Positions 42,375 through 51,560 are shown, numbered from the stretch's first letter. The stretch is 64,000 nt of DNA from CAVSRC01 sp963732845 (GCA_963732845.1 CAVTBE010000016.1:1-64000), one strand, 5' to 3'. A program made the numbers and translations. Notes: generated from the sequence alone by a model not told the origin.

Positions 42375-42985
42375 ACGCAATTCGGCATATCGTCTTCGAC
42401 ATCGGCAGGGTGCTGCTCGAATGGGACGCGGAGATCCCCTACCGGCGGCTTATCCCCGACGCGGCCGAGCGACACTATTTCCTCACGCACGTCTGCGGGC
42501 ACGACTGGATCATCGCACAGGACCGCGGGCGGTCATGGCCCGAAGCCGAAGCGGCACTGATCGCCGAGTACCCGCAATACGAGGCGATGATCCGCGCCTT
42601 CCGCCCGCACTGGGCCGAGATGGTGCCGCGCCATATGCCGGACACGCTGGAAGTCTGCGATGGGCTGATCGCCAAGGGCTACGACGTGACGGCGCTGACC
42701 AATTTCGGCGCCGACACCTTCGAAGAAGCGCGACAGCGGTTCCCGTTCCTCAACCGGTTCCGCGGCATCACGGTGTCGGCCCATATCCATCTGCTGAAGC
42801 CGGAGCTTGCCATCTACCGGCACCACGAGAAGACCTTCGGCCTCGACCCGGCGGCGACCCTGTTCTTCGACGACAACCACCCCAATGTGGAGGGCGCGCG
42901 GGCCGCCGGCTGGAACGCGGAGCAATTCGTCGGCGCGGAGACGCTGCGCGCCGACCTCGCCCGCTACGGCGTGGCGCTGGATTAG
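42371..42985 (+). CDS. HAD-superfamily hydrolase (YihX-like)
   Basis: A 204-aa HAD phosphatase. Motif I is HIVFDIGRVLLEWD; D and the following DxG arrangement resembles YihX and related small sugar or nucleotide phosphatases, with a helical cap after it. Motif II is LTNFG, the lysine region HLLKPELAIY and motif IV FFDDNHPNVEGA. The GTG at 42371 overlaps the mutY stop by four bases. Substrate unknown. Confidence 0.86.
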   Translation: MNAIRHIVFDIGRVLLEWDAEIPYRRLIPDAAERHYFLTHVCGHDWIIAQDRGRSWPEAEAALIAEYPQYEAMIRAFRPHWAEMVPRHMPDTLEVCDGLIAKGYDVTALTNFGADTFEEARQRFPFLNRFRGITVSAHIHLLKPELAIYRHHEKTFGLDPAATLFFDDNHPNVEGARAAGWNAEQFVGAETLRADLARYGVALD

Positions 42986-43046
42986 GCCGGGCGGGCGTGT
43001 CGCCCGCCGGCTGCGGACTTCAGCCCTATGAAGGAGGTCACCCGCG

Positions 43047-43946
43047 TCAGGCGGGCCAGACCGGGTTGGACCATGCCGAGCGGCCGGCGGTGTCGGTCAC
43101 CACCAGGCGGAACCAGTCGTCGGCGAAACGTTCGAGAGAGAGGCTTGCCCGGGTCAACGCGCGCCCGGCAACATGGACGGCGCGGCTGCCGCGCCCGACG
43201 ACCGCGACGTTGGCCGCCGGCGAGCATTCCACATGGGCCTCGCCGCCTGCGACCGCGAAGGCGTGAATGAGCGGCCCCTGGCTCGAATAGTAATCGCCGG
43301 CCTTCATGGCGGCGGTGAGCGCATCAGGCTCGTTGGATTCGGCCTTCGCCATCATCCAGCCGCCGAAACCGTCATCGATCCTGAAATGGGCGTCGTCCGC
43401 GGCGTAGCCGGTCAGGCGATGCCCCTCGTTGAGGAGCAGGTCGAGCAGACCGGTGCCGTCGCTGCGGGCGCATTCCAGCGCACAGCCGTGGTTGTAGATC
43501 TCGACGGCGTGGGCATGGGGGGCCATGGCGCGGCCGTCGGCTTCGCTGAGGCCCGACCATTGCGGGTGGGCGATGCCGACGAAGGCACCGGCGGCCTTCG
43601 CCCGCGCGGCAAGCGCGACGCCGGTCTCGCTCTCGCCGGTCGGGGCAAAATCCTCGGGCAGGCCGGCGGCCAGAACGTGCCAGATCTCGCCATGGCTGTT
43701 GGCCGGCGCGTGGATCTCGGCGCCGAGGATGGTGGTGAAGGCGTTGGTGCGGAACGGCCGGGTATCGGCGATCGGAAAGCGGTACCGGCCGAGGAAATGA
43801 TCCGACAGGCAGAGGAAGTCGTAGCCGGCCTCGCGATAGAGGCGGCAGACCTCGGCCGGCTCAAGGCGCCCGTCGGACAGGGTGGAGTGGGTGTGGATGT
43901 TGCCCCGCCAGAACCGGCCGGGCGCCAGAAACGCGTGCGTGCCCAT
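43047..43946 (-). CDS. PHP-domain metal-dependent phosphoesterase-like protein
   Basis: A 299-aa protein beginning with a PHP/CehA-like domain: GNIHTHSTLSDGRLEPAEV gives the first HxH pair, LCLSDHF the second site, and GIAHPQW, EIYNHG and AADDAHF further metal ligands. A C-terminal beta-domain of about 75 residues follows. PHP enzymes hydrolyse phosphoesters or act as part of DNA polymerases; this is the stand-alone kind. I chose the ATG at 43946, with AGGTG six bases upstream; a start two codons earlier is possible. It is convergent with the HAD gene and co-oriented with ccrM. Confidence 0.82.
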   Translation of the reverse strand: MGTHAFLAPGRFWRGNIHTHSTLSDGRLEPAEVCRLYREAGYDFLCLSDHFLGRYRFPIADTRPFRTNAFTTILGAEIHAPANSHGEIWHVLAAGLPEDFAPTGESETGVALAARAKAAGAFVGIAHPQWSGLSEADGRAMAPHAHAVEIYNHGCALECARSDGTGLLDLLLNEGHRLTGYAADDAHFRIDDGFGGWMMAKAESNEPDALTAAMKAGDYYSSQGPLIHAFAVAGGEAHVECSPAANVAVVGRGSRAVHVAGRALTRASLSLERFADDWFRLVVTDTAGRSAWSNPVWPA

Positions 43947-44021
43947 GGGCATCACCTGTCGCCGATGTCGACGACATGACGATGACAGCGTGACGCGGCC
44001 CGGGTCAATCCGACGTGGCGA

Positions 44022-45137
44022 TCACGCCCCGGCGCTGTGCAGCGCGCGCCGTGCCAGCGCCCTCAGCTCATCGATGGGGGCGCGCACGCCGTCGACGATG
44101 GTGTGCCAGTAGGTCCAGCCGTTGCACGCCTCGAGGCCCTGCACCAGCGCCCCGACGCGATGGATGGAGCCGGTGTGCGACCCGGCGCGCACGGTGCCGT
44201 CGGCGCGCACCTCCGCCACATGGTTGGAGCGGGCATCGGTGAGGATGGCGCCGGGCGCGATCAGACCGGCCTCGACCAGCGAGCCGAAGGGGACGCGCGG
44301 CTCGCCGCGCTTGCCCGCGCTGACGACGATCGCCGAAGGCGGCGCCGGCTCGACCGCGTCGATGCGCGCCTCGGCCGCGGCGATGTAGCTCTCCTCGCGC
44401 TCGATGCCGACGAAATGGCGGCCGAGCCGCTTGGCAACCGCGCCGGTGGTGCCGGTGCCGAAGAAGGGGTCGAGCACGACGTCGCCGGGGTTGGAGTTGG
44501 CGAGCAGGATGCGGTGCAGAAGCGCTTCCGGCTTCTGGGTGGGATGGGCCTTGTGCCCCTCCCCGTCCTTCAGCCGCTCCAGCCCGGTGCAGATCGGGAA
44601 GAGCCAGTCGGAGCGCATCTGGGTGCCGTCATTGGCTTCCTTCAACGCGTGATAGTTGAAGGTGTAGCCCTTGGCGTTGGCATCGCGGCTCGCCCAGATC
44701 AGCGTCTCGTGGGCATTGGTGAAGCGCCGGCCGCGGAAATTCGGCATCGGATTGGTCTTGCGCCAGACGATGTCGTTGAGGATCCAGAAGCCGAGGTCCT
44801 GGAGGATAGAGCCGACGCGGAAGATGTTGTGGTAGGAGCCGATCACCCACAGGGCGCCGTTCGGCTTCAGCACCCGGCGGGCGGCATAGAGCCAGGCGCG
44901 GGTGAAATCGTCATAGGCGGAGAAGGAGGCGAACTTGTCCCAGTCGTCGTCGACGGCATCGACCTCCGACTGGTCGGGCCGGGTCAGGCGGCCTTCGAGC
45001 TGCAGGTTGTAGGGCGGATCGGCGAAGATCAGGTCCACCGAGGCGGCGGGGAGCTTTTCCAGCTCGGTAACGCAGTCGCCCTTCAGAATCGTGTCGAGCC
45101 AGAGGGCTTCCCCGGCAACTTTCCGCAACGCACCCAT
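44022..45137 (-). CDS. ccrM: CcrM-type GANTC adenine-N6 DNA methyltransferase
   Basis: A 371-aa beta-class N6-adenine methyltransferase. The catalytic DPPY is at residues 40-43 and the SAM-binding DPFFGTGTTG at 223-232, in the order seen for CcrM, which methylates GANTC and times the cell cycle in alphaproteobacteria. The conserved C-terminal RAMA-like extension is present (VEAGLIAPGAILTDA to GWTYWHTIVDG). The ATG at 45137 follows GGGGTGG; an earlier start seven codons upstream is less likely. A CtrA-like box lies about 80 bases upstream, with one GAATC (a GANTC site) between it and the start. Confidence 0.94.
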   Translation of the reverse strand: MGALRKVAGEALWLDTILKGDCVTELEKLPAASVDLIFADPPYNLQLEGRLTRPDQSEVDAVDDDWDKFASFSAYDDFTRAWLYAARRVLKPNGALWVIGSYHNIFRVGSILQDLGFWILNDIVWRKTNPMPNFRGRRFTNAHETLIWASRDANAKGYTFNYHALKEANDGTQMRSDWLFPICTGLERLKDGEGHKAHPTQKPEALLHRILLANSNPGDVVLDPFFGTGTTGAVAKRLGRHFVGIEREESYIAAAEARIDAVEPAPPSAIVVSAGKRGEPRVPFGSLVEAGLIAPGAILTDARSNHVAEVRADGTVRAGSHTGSIHRVGALVQGLEACNGWTYWHTIVDGVRAPIDELRALARRALHSAGA

Positions 45138-45214
45138 GACCACCCCAACGCAACGCAACTCAAGCCGCGCGCCCTCGCGCGGCGGACCTTGCGGGGAATC
45201 TTGTGCGGCGTACG

Positions 45215-45243
45215 GTTAATCCCGGGTTAGGCGGCATGGTTAA
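45215..45243 (-). promoter_or_regulatory. CtrA-like binding sites upstream of ccrM
   Basis: On the minus strand CTAA-N7-TTAAC (45215-45230) differs from the CtrA consensus TTAA-N7-TTAAC by one base, and TTAACCAT (45236-45243), the classical half-site, lies just beside it. A GAATC site follows at 45196-45200. Position and content match the cell-cycle promoter known for ccrM in related bacteria. Confidence 0.6.
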
Positions 45244-45369
45244 GCGGCGGTGAAGATCGCACGCCAGTGCACGACTGCCATGCGCCGCCCCCCTTTCGTG
45301 TCGCGGCCGGTGGCGCTAGACAGACGGCGGCGGACCTCCTCCCTCCCCCGCCCGAAGACGGAACCTGCG

Positions 45370-46053
45370 ATGCTTTATGTGTTCGATTGCGACGGCGTGC
45401 TGATCGATTCCGAGATCATCGCCTCTACCGTCGATTCCGAGTTTCTGGCCGATTTCGGCTACAAAATCACGCCGCAGGAGGTGACCTTCCGCTTCGCCGG
45501 GCTGACCGGCCGGGCGATCGGCGACGTCGTCGAGGCGGAAACCGGCCGCAAACTGCCCGAAGATTTCTTCGAGCGCATCCAGGAAGAGATCGACGGGCGG
45601 CTGGCGCGCGATCTCAAGGCGGTGCCCGGCGTCCACGACATGCTCGACCGGCTGGACGGCCAGGCGCTGGCGGTGTGCTCCAATTCGTCAATGGAGCGGC
45701 TCAAGATATCGCTGGAGAAGACCCGCCTGTGGGAGCGCTTCATGCCGCATGTCTATTCGGCGACCGAGGTCGGCGACTTGCGGCCGAAGCCGGCGCCCAA
45801 CGTCTATAGTTACGCCATGGCGCAATTCGGCGCCGATCCGCGCGATACGGTGGTGCTGGAGGATACGGTGTTCGGTATCGCGGCGGGCAAGGCGGCGGGG
45901 GCGCGGGTGATCGGCTTCACCGGCGGCGCCCATACCTGGCCGAGCCATTCCGACCTGTTGACCGATGCCGGCGCCGAGACGGTGATCAACCGGCTCATCG
46001 ACCTGCCGGCGACGGCCGAGGCCCTGCTTGCCTGGGAGGGCATGCCCGACTAA
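45370..46053 (+). CDS. HAD-superfamily hydrolase (beta-phosphoglucomutase/phosphatase type)
   Basis: A 227-aa HAD protein. Motif I VFDCDGVLIDSE has D6 and D8, the cap follows (EADGR-like LTGRAIGDVVEAETG), motif II is VCSNSS, and motifs III/IV are KPAPNVY and VLEDTVFGI. The pattern is of the CbbY/beta-phosphoglucomutase-related phosphatases; the substrate is not evident. The ATG at 45370 sits directly before the first strand. It diverges from ccrM with 232 bases between, shared with the CtrA-like sites. Confidence 0.88.
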   Translation: MLYVFDCDGVLIDSEIIASTVDSEFLADFGYKITPQEVTFRFAGLTGRAIGDVVEAETGRKLPEDFFERIQEEIDGRLARDLKAVPGVHDMLDRLDGQALAVCSNSSMERLKISLEKTRLWERFMPHVYSATEVGDLRPKPAPNVYSYAMAQFGADPRDTVVLEDTVFGIAAGKAAGARVIGFTGGAHTWPSHSDLLTDAGAETVINRLIDLPATAEALLAWEGMPD

Positions 46054-46225
46054 CCCGGCCGGGCCCCCCTGCGGCATGTCATCGCAACCCGGCATTTACC
46101 AACCCGGCTAGCAGTCGTTTCATGTTCCTGCCGTATTAGGCGGACCATGGTCCCGCGCCGACCGTCTCCTCCCTCAGCCCGCGGGCTGCCCCATATATGC
46201 GGCGTAATCCACGCCGCCATTCGCC

Positions 46226-48034
46226 ATGTCGATTGACCAAGCATCCGCAAACGAACCGGCGCGGCTCCTGCCGCACATACGCCTTGCGGTGCCCGACCGG
46301 CTGCGCGCACTGGTGCGCGGCAGCGAGGTGTGGCTGGTCCTGCTGGCGGCGATCGTCGGGGCCGTCGCCGGTGTCACCGTGGTGGCCATGAACGTGATCG
46401 TCGGCGTGATGCACCATCTCCTTTTCGGGATCGGCGCCGGCGACCGGCTGAGCGCGGTGGACGCGCTACCGTCGAATACCGGCTTTCTGATTCCCGTGGT
46501 CGGCGGCCTGATCATGGCTGCGATCGCGGTGGTGCTGGCGCGGGCGCACCTCAAGCGGCCGATCGACCCGATCGAGGCCAATGCGCTGCATGGCGGCCGC
46601 ATGTCGATCCGCGACAGCCTCATCGTCGCCCTGCAGACGATCGTCTCCAACGGCTTCGGTGCCTCGGTCGGCCTGGAAGCCGGCTATACGCAGATGGTTT
46701 CCGGCATCGCCTCGCGGCTGGGCATCAACTTCCGCCTCCGGCGCGCGGACCTGCGTATGCTGGTCGGCTGCGGCTCCGCCGGCGCCATCGCCGCCGCCTT
46801 CGGGGCACCGCTGACCGGCGCCTTCTACGGCTTCGAGCTGATCATCGGCACCTATACCGCCGCCTCGCTGGCGCCGGTGCTGACGGCCTCGATCGTCGGC
46901 GTCCTGGTCTCGCACATGTTCGGCGTCGGGCATTATTCGATCTCGGTCGGGCCACTCTCGGCGTTCCACAGCTCGGCCCTGCCGAACGTGCTGCTGCTGG
47001 CGCTCATCTGCGGCGGCGTCGGCATCCTTGTCATGCGCGGCGTCACGCTCACCGAGGTCGCCTTCCGCCGCTCGCGCATCCCGCGCATCGTGCATCCGAT
47101 CCTCGGCGGGCTGATCCTCGGCGGCCTGGCGCTGGCCAACCCGCACGTGCTCTCCTCCGGCCACGGGGCGCTGAAGCTGATGCTCGATTCGGCGCTGCCG
47201 GCGATCGCGCCGCTTGCCCTGCTGCTCGTCCTCAAGGCGAGCGCCTCGGCCGTGTCGCTGGGCTCGGGCTTCCGTGGCGGCCTGTTCTTCGCCTCCCTCT
47301 ATATCGGCGCGCTGACCGGCAAGCTGTTCGCCGCGGTGATGGCCGCCGTCCTGCCGGCGCTGGCGCCCGACCCGCTGATGGCGACCATCGTCGGCATGAG
47401 CGCCACGGCGGTGGCCATCGTCGGCGGGCCGCTGACCATGTCGTTCCTGGCGCTGGAAACCACCGGCGACGTGCCGATCACGCTGGCCGTTCTGGCCGCG
47501 GCGATTGTCTCGTCGATCACGGTGCGCGAGCTGTTCGGCTATTCCTTCGCCACCTGGCGGCTGCATCTGCGCGGCGAGACCATCCGCAGCGCCCACGATG
47601 TCGGCCGCATCCGCGCACTCACCGTCGGCAGCCTGATGCGCCGCGACGTGCGCACGGTGCTCGGCGACATGCGCCTGTCGGCCTTCCGCCGCGACTTCCC
47701 GCTGGGCTCCACCCAGCGCGTGGTGGTGGTCGACGGCGCCGAGCGCTATCTCGGCATCGCGCTCGTCCCTGAGATCCACGCCACCGACCTCAACGGCGAG
47801 GGGGAATCCAAGACCATCGGCGAGTTCCTGCACTATCAGAAGGACGCGCTCGAGCCGCAGTTCAACGTCAAGGACGCGATGAAAAAGTTCGACACGACCG
47901 AGAGCGAAGCGCTGGCCGTCGTCGAGAGCGGCAGCCGGCGGGTCATCGGCCTGCTGACCGAAGCCCACGCGCTCCGCCGCTATTCGGAAGAGCTCGACCG
48001 CGCCCGCCGCGACCTGGTCGGCGAAGGCGGCTGA
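46226..48034 (+). CDS. ClC-family chloride channel/antiporter with C-terminal CBS domains
   Basis: A 602-aa membrane protein of the ClC family, with about 12-16 hydrophobic segments from residue 36. The conserved selectivity region appears as GASVGLEAGYTQ, with the gating-type glutamate, and GSGFRGGLFFASLYIG further on. Two CBS-like domains occupy about residues 455-590 (VGSLMRRDVRTVL, FNVKDAMKKFD). It moves Cl- or other anions, often in exchange for protons. The ATG at 46226 starts a soluble lead. It ends five bases from gcvPB, with no clear terminator between. Confidence 0.9.
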   Translation: MSIDQASANEPARLLPHIRLAVPDRLRALVRGSEVWLVLLAAIVGAVAGVTVVAMNVIVGVMHHLLFGIGAGDRLSAVDALPSNTGFLIPVVGGLIMAAIAVVLARAHLKRPIDPIEANALHGGRMSIRDSLIVALQTIVSNGFGASVGLEAGYTQMVSGIASRLGINFRLRRADLRMLVGCGSAGAIAAAFGAPLTGAFYGFELIIGTYTAASLAPVLTASIVGVLVSHMFGVGHYSISVGPLSAFHSSALPNVLLLALICGGVGILVMRGVTLTEVAFRRSRIPRIVHPILGGLILGGLALANPHVLSSGHGALKLMLDSALPAIAPLALLLVLKASASAVSLGSGFRGGLFFASLYIGALTGKLFAAVMAAVLPALAPDPLMATIVGMSATAVAIVGGPLTMSFLALETTGDVPITLAVLAAAIVSSITVRELFGYSFATWRLHLRGETIRSAHDVGRIRALTVGSLMRRDVRTVLGDMRLSAFRRDFPLGSTQRVVVVDGAERYLGIALVPEIHATDLNGEGESKTIGEFLHYQKDALEPQFNVKDAMKKFDTTESEALAVVESGSRRVIGLLTEAHALRRYSEELDRARRDLVGEGG

Positions 48035-48039
48035 CTGCC

Positions 48040-49710
48040 CTACTCCGCCGCCTCTTTCCAGGCCGCGGGCTTCTCCCATTTCAGCTTGGGCGAGCGGGCG
48101 GCGCGGGTCTCGTCGAGGCGCCGGCGCGGGGCGAACATGGGCGCCTGATGGAAGCGCTCCGTCTCGCCGCGCCTGGCCCGCATCACCAACTCACGGAGTG
48201 TCGCGACGAACAGGTCGAGCGAGGCCTTCGATTCCGACTCGGTCGGCTCGATCAGCATGGCGCCGTGGACGACCAGCGGGAAATACATGGTCATCGGATG
48301 GAAGCCCTCGTCGATCATCGCCTTGGCGAAATCGAGCGTGGTGACGCCGGTGCCGTCGAGGAAACGGTCGTCGAACAGCGCCTCATGCATGCAGATGCGG
48401 TCGCCGAAGGGCTGGCTCATCATGTCGCTGAGGCCGACGCGGACGTAATTGGCGTTGAGCACGGCGTCTTCCGAAGCCTGGCGCAGGCCATCGGCGCCGT
48501 GGGAGAGCATGTAGGCAAGCGCCCGCACATACATGCCCATCTGGCCGTGGAAGGCGGTCAGCCGGCCGAAGGGCAGCTCCTCACCTTTAGTGTCGGCGCG
48601 GGTCTCGACCAGCACGGCCTTGCCGGCCTGCTGGCGCAGGTACGGCATGGGGGCGAAGGGCGCCAGCGCCTGCGACAGCACCACCGGCCCGGAGCCCGGT
48701 CCGCCGCCGCCGTGCGGCGTCGAAAAGGTCTTGTGCAGGTTGATGTGCATGGCATCGACGCCGAGGTCGCCGGGGCGGACCTTGCCGACGATGGCGTTGA
48801 AGTTGGCGCCGTCGGCATAGAAATAGGCGCCGGCGAAATGGACGGCCTCGGCGATCGCCGCGATGTCGCGCTCGAACAGGCCGCAGGTGTTGGGGTTGGT
48901 CAGCATGATCGCCGCCACCTCCGGCGTCAGACGCTTCTTGACCTCCTCAGGATCGACGGTGCCATCCTCACGCGCCGGCACGGCGACGACCTTGTAGCCG
49001 AGCTGGGCGGCGGTCGCCGGGTTGGTGCCGTGGGCGGATTCCGGCACCAGGATGATGCTGCGCTTTTCGCCGCGGGCGGCCAGCGCCGCCTTGATCGTCA
49101 TCATGCCGCACAGCTCGCCATGGGCGCCGGCCTTGGGACTCAGCGCCACCGCCGCCATGCCGGTCATCTCGATCAGCCAGTGCGACAGCTCGCCGAGGAG
49201 ATCGAGCGCGCCGGGCACGGTCGACAGCGGCTGCAGCGGGTGAATGTCGGCGAAGCCGGGGAGCCGCGCCATCTTCTCGTTGAGGCGCGGATTGTGCTTC
49301 ATGGTGCAGGAGCCGAGCGGATACATGCCGGCATCGATGGCGTAGTTCTTCTGGGAGAGGCGCACATAGTGGCGCATCGTCTCCGGCTCGGAGAGGCCGG
49401 GCAGATCGATCGGCGTGGTGCGGGCATGCGCGCCGAGTTTATTTTGTTTCCCGGTCGCGCCTTCGGCGCTCCTCGCCTCTTGTTGCTTCCCTGTCGCGCC
49501 TCCGGCGCTCCTCGCCTCTTGTTGCTTCCCGGTCGCGCCTCCGGCGCTCCCCGCCTCTTGTTCAGGCAGGTCGACGCCGGTGGTCTCGCTGCGGCCGATC
49601 TCGAAGAGCAGCGGCTCCTCGATCTGCAGGCCGCGATTGGCGGTGAAGGTGTCGTGGGCGAAGCCGGTGTCGGCGGCGGGAGCGGTCGGGCGGCCCTGGT
49701 CGTTGAGCAT
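48040..49710 (-). CDS. gcvPB: glycine dehydrogenase (decarboxylating) subunit 2
   Basis: A 556-aa PLP subunit of the two-chain P protein. The pyridoxal-binding lysine lies in MHINLHKTFSTPHGGGGPGS, and the active-site loop region MYPLGSCTMKHNPR is intact. It decarboxylates glycine and passes the aminomethyl group to GcvH. It is longer than usual because about 40 residues are inserted near residue 50-90: three in-frame copies of QEARSAGGATGKQ, between VDLPEQ and IDLPGLSEP. The insert lies in a poorly conserved linker, so function may be kept. It abuts the gcvPA stop. Confidence 0.94.
   Translation of the reverse strand: MLNDQGRPTAPAADTGFAHDTFTANRGLQIEEPLLFEIGRSETTGVDLPEQEAGSAGGATGKQQEARSAGGATGKQQEARSAEGATGKQNKLGAHARTTPIDLPGLSEPETMRHYVRLSQKNYAIDAGMYPLGSCTMKHNPRLNEKMARLPGFADIHPLQPLSTVPGALDLLGELSHWLIEMTGMAAVALSPKAGAHGELCGMMTIKAALAARGEKRSIILVPESAHGTNPATAAQLGYKVVAVPAREDGTVDPEEVKKRLTPEVAAIMLTNPNTCGLFERDIAAIAEAVHFAGAYFYADGANFNAIVGKVRPGDLGVDAMHINLHKTFSTPHGGGGPGSGPVVLSQALAPFAPMPYLRQQAGKAVLVETRADTKGEELPFGRLTAFHGQMGMYVRALAYMLSHGADGLRQASEDAVLNANYVRVGLSDMMSQPFGDRICMHEALFDDRFLDGTGVTTLDFAKAMIDEGFHPMTMYFPLVVHGAMLIEPTESESKASLDLFVATLRELVMRARRGETERFHQAPMFAPRRRLDETRAARSPKLKWEKPAAWKEAAE
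49445..49561. repeat. three tandem 39-bp repeats inside gcvPB
   Basis: Copies at 49445-49483, 49484-49522 and 49523-49561, each with a GCGCC-TCCG-GCGC type core and few changes. The unit is a multiple of three bases, so it adds 13 codons per copy without breaking the frame. It resembles a slippage-prone minisatellite. Confidence 0.9.
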
Positions 49711-51054
49711 CTAGAGGACCTCCTTCAGCGCCGCGACGTAGGCGGCGCGGTCGGCATCGGTGTTGATCTCGGTGGCGGCGACGACCAACAGATCGGCAAG
49801 CTCCGGGGCTTCCGGTTCGAGCCGCGAGACCGGCACGCCGGCGAGCACGCCCCGCTTGGCCAGCGCTTCGACGATCGGCGCGGCGGGACGCGGCAGGCGG
49901 ACGGTGAACTCGTTGAAGAACGATTCGTTCAAGACGCTTACGCCGGGAACCTCCGAAAGCGATTCCGCCAGCTTGAACGCGTGCGCATGGTTGAGCGCGG
50001 CCAGCCGCCTGAGCCCGGTCTCGCCGAGAAGCGTCATGTGGATCGAGAAGGCGAGCGCGCAGAGCCCTGAATTGGTGCAGATGTTGGAGGTCGCCTTGTC
50101 GCGGCGGATGTGCTGCTCGCGGGTCGACAGCGTCAGCACGAAACCGCGCCGGCCTTCGGCATCCACCGTCTCGCCGCACAGGCGCCCGGGCATCTGGCGG
50201 ACATATTTCTGGCGGGTGGCGAAGAGGCCGACATAGGGTCCGCCGAAGGTCAGCGGATTGCCGATCGACTGGCCCTCGCCGACGACGATGTCGGCGCCCT
50301 CAGGGCCCGGCGGCTCGATGGCGCCGAAGGCGACCGCCTCGGTGAAGACGGCAATGAGCAGCGCGCCCTTCTCATGCGCCTTCTCCGCGATCGGCTTCAG
50401 GTCGATGAGCTGGCCGTAGAAGGACGGCGACTGGACGACGACGCAGGAGGTCTCGCCGTCGATGGCGTCGAGGATCGCTTCGGTGCCGGTCGGGTCCGGC
50501 GGCAGCTCGAAGACGCCGTCGCTGGAGGAGCGCGAATAGGTGCGCACGACCGAGCGATATTGCGGATGCAGGCCGCCGGAGAGCACTGCCTTCGAGCGCC
50601 GCGTGAGGCGATGCGCCATCAGCACCGCCTCGGCGGTTGCCGTCGAGCCGTCATACATGGAGGCATTGGCGACCTCCATGCCGAGAAGATTGGCGACCTG
50701 GGTCTGGAACTCGAAGAGGACCTGCAGCGTGCCCTGCGAGATTTCCGGCTGATAGGGCGTGTAGCTGGTCAGGAACTCGGAGCGCTGGATCAGGTGATCG
50801 ACGCTCGCCGGCACATGATGACGATAGGCGCCGGCGCCGACGAAGAAGGGCACCGAGCCGGCCGGGACGTTCCGCGCCGCCATGCCGCCGAGGATGCGCT
50901 CCACCTCGATCTCGCCCTTCGCCCTCGGCAGATCGAGCAGGCGATCGAGGCGCTTGTCGGCCGGCACGTCGGCGAAAAGATCCTCGATCGTCGCGACGCC
51001 GATGCGGGCGAGCATCGTCTCACGGTCGGCGTCGGTGTGGGGAAGATAGCGCAT
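49711..51054 (-). CDS. gcvPA: glycine dehydrogenase (decarboxylating) subunit 1
   Basis: A 447-aa alpha chain of the P protein; it starts MRYLPHTDADRETML, the standard N-terminus, and includes PYQPEISQGTLQVLFEFQ. It works with gcvPB, whose start is the next base. The gene follows the OsmC gene by 21 bases within the glycine-responsive operon. Confidence 0.95.
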   Translation of the reverse strand: MRYLPHTDADRETMLARIGVATIEDLFADVPADKRLDRLLDLPRAKGEIEVERILGGMAARNVPAGSVPFFVGAGAYRHHVPASVDHLIQRSEFLTSYTPYQPEISQGTLQVLFEFQTQVANLLGMEVANASMYDGSTATAEAVLMAHRLTRRSKAVLSGGLHPQYRSVVRTYSRSSSDGVFELPPDPTGTEAILDAIDGETSCVVVQSPSFYGQLIDLKPIAEKAHEKGALLIAVFTEAVAFGAIEPPGPEGADIVVGEGQSIGNPLTFGGPYVGLFATRQKYVRQMPGRLCGETVDAEGRRGFVLTLSTREQHIRRDKATSNICTNSGLCALAFSIHMTLLGETGLRRLAALNHAHAFKLAESLSEVPGVSVLNESFFNEFTVRLPRPAAPIVEALAKRGVLAGVPVSRLEPEAPELADLLVVAATEINTDADRAAYVAALKEVL

Positions 51055-51075
51055 GGGCGGAATCCTGTTCGACGC

Positions 51076-51543
51076 CTAGCCCGCGGCCGCGATGGTGACG
51101 CGGGTCAGCAGGGAATTGGCAATGAAGCAGTCGGCGTGGGCGGCGTCGTGCAGGCGCTGCAGCTCGTCGGGCTCCGGCGCCTTGCCGGCAAACGCGATCC
51201 GCGGCGCCAGGGTCACCTCGGAAATCCAGAATTTCCCGGCGTCGTTCTTCTCCATGATGCCGACGGCATCGTCCTCGTAGCTCTCAACGATGAAACCGCC
51301 ACGCCGGGCCAGATCGAGGAAGGTCAGCATGTGGCACGAGGAGAGCGAGGCGATGAGTGCCTCTTCCGGATCGACCGCCGCCTCGACGGTGAAACGGCTC
51401 GGCACGACGTGAGGCGAGGCCGTCGCCGGCACCTCGGTGCCGCCGTCGAAGCGCCAGACATGGCCGCGCGTATAACGACCGCGGGCGAAGTCATCGGAAT
51501 CGGTCCGCCACGAAACGGTTGCCGTGTAGGTGTTGCCGCGCAT
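51076..51543 (-). CDS. OsmC/Ohr family protein
   Basis: A 155-aa OsmC-like thiol peroxidase. The first peroxidatic cysteine is C70 in ASLSSCHMLTFL and the resolving one C139 in DCFIANSLL. It reduces organic or fatty acid hydroperoxides. The ATG at 51543 has GAGGG eight bases upstream. It is embedded between gcvH and gcvPA in the same strand, so it shares the glycine riboswitch; this is not a standard gcv gene. Confidence 0.88.
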   Translation of the reverse strand: MRGNTYTATVSWRTDSDDFARGRYTRGHVWRFDGGTEVPATASPHVVPSRFTVEAAVDPEEALIASLSSCHMLTFLDLARRGGFIVESYEDDAVGIMEKNDAGKFWISEVTLAPRIAFAGKAPEPDELQRLHDAAHADCFIANSLLTRVTIAAAG

Positions 51544-51560
51544 GGGCGGTGCCCTCACAT

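Noticed and set aside
46466..48079. A 537-codon antisense frame over the ClC gene
   Set aside because: Gln/Arg/His-rich shadow of the membrane protein frame, no domain.
49445..49561. The tandem 39-bp repeats as a CRISPR array
   Set aside because: Units are directly adjacent with no spacers, lie inside a gene and no cas genes are nearby.
48148..50070. A 640-codon antisense frame over gcvPB and gcvPA
   Set aside because: Opposite strand of two well-recognised genes; its apparent repeats are the 39-bp units read in reverse.
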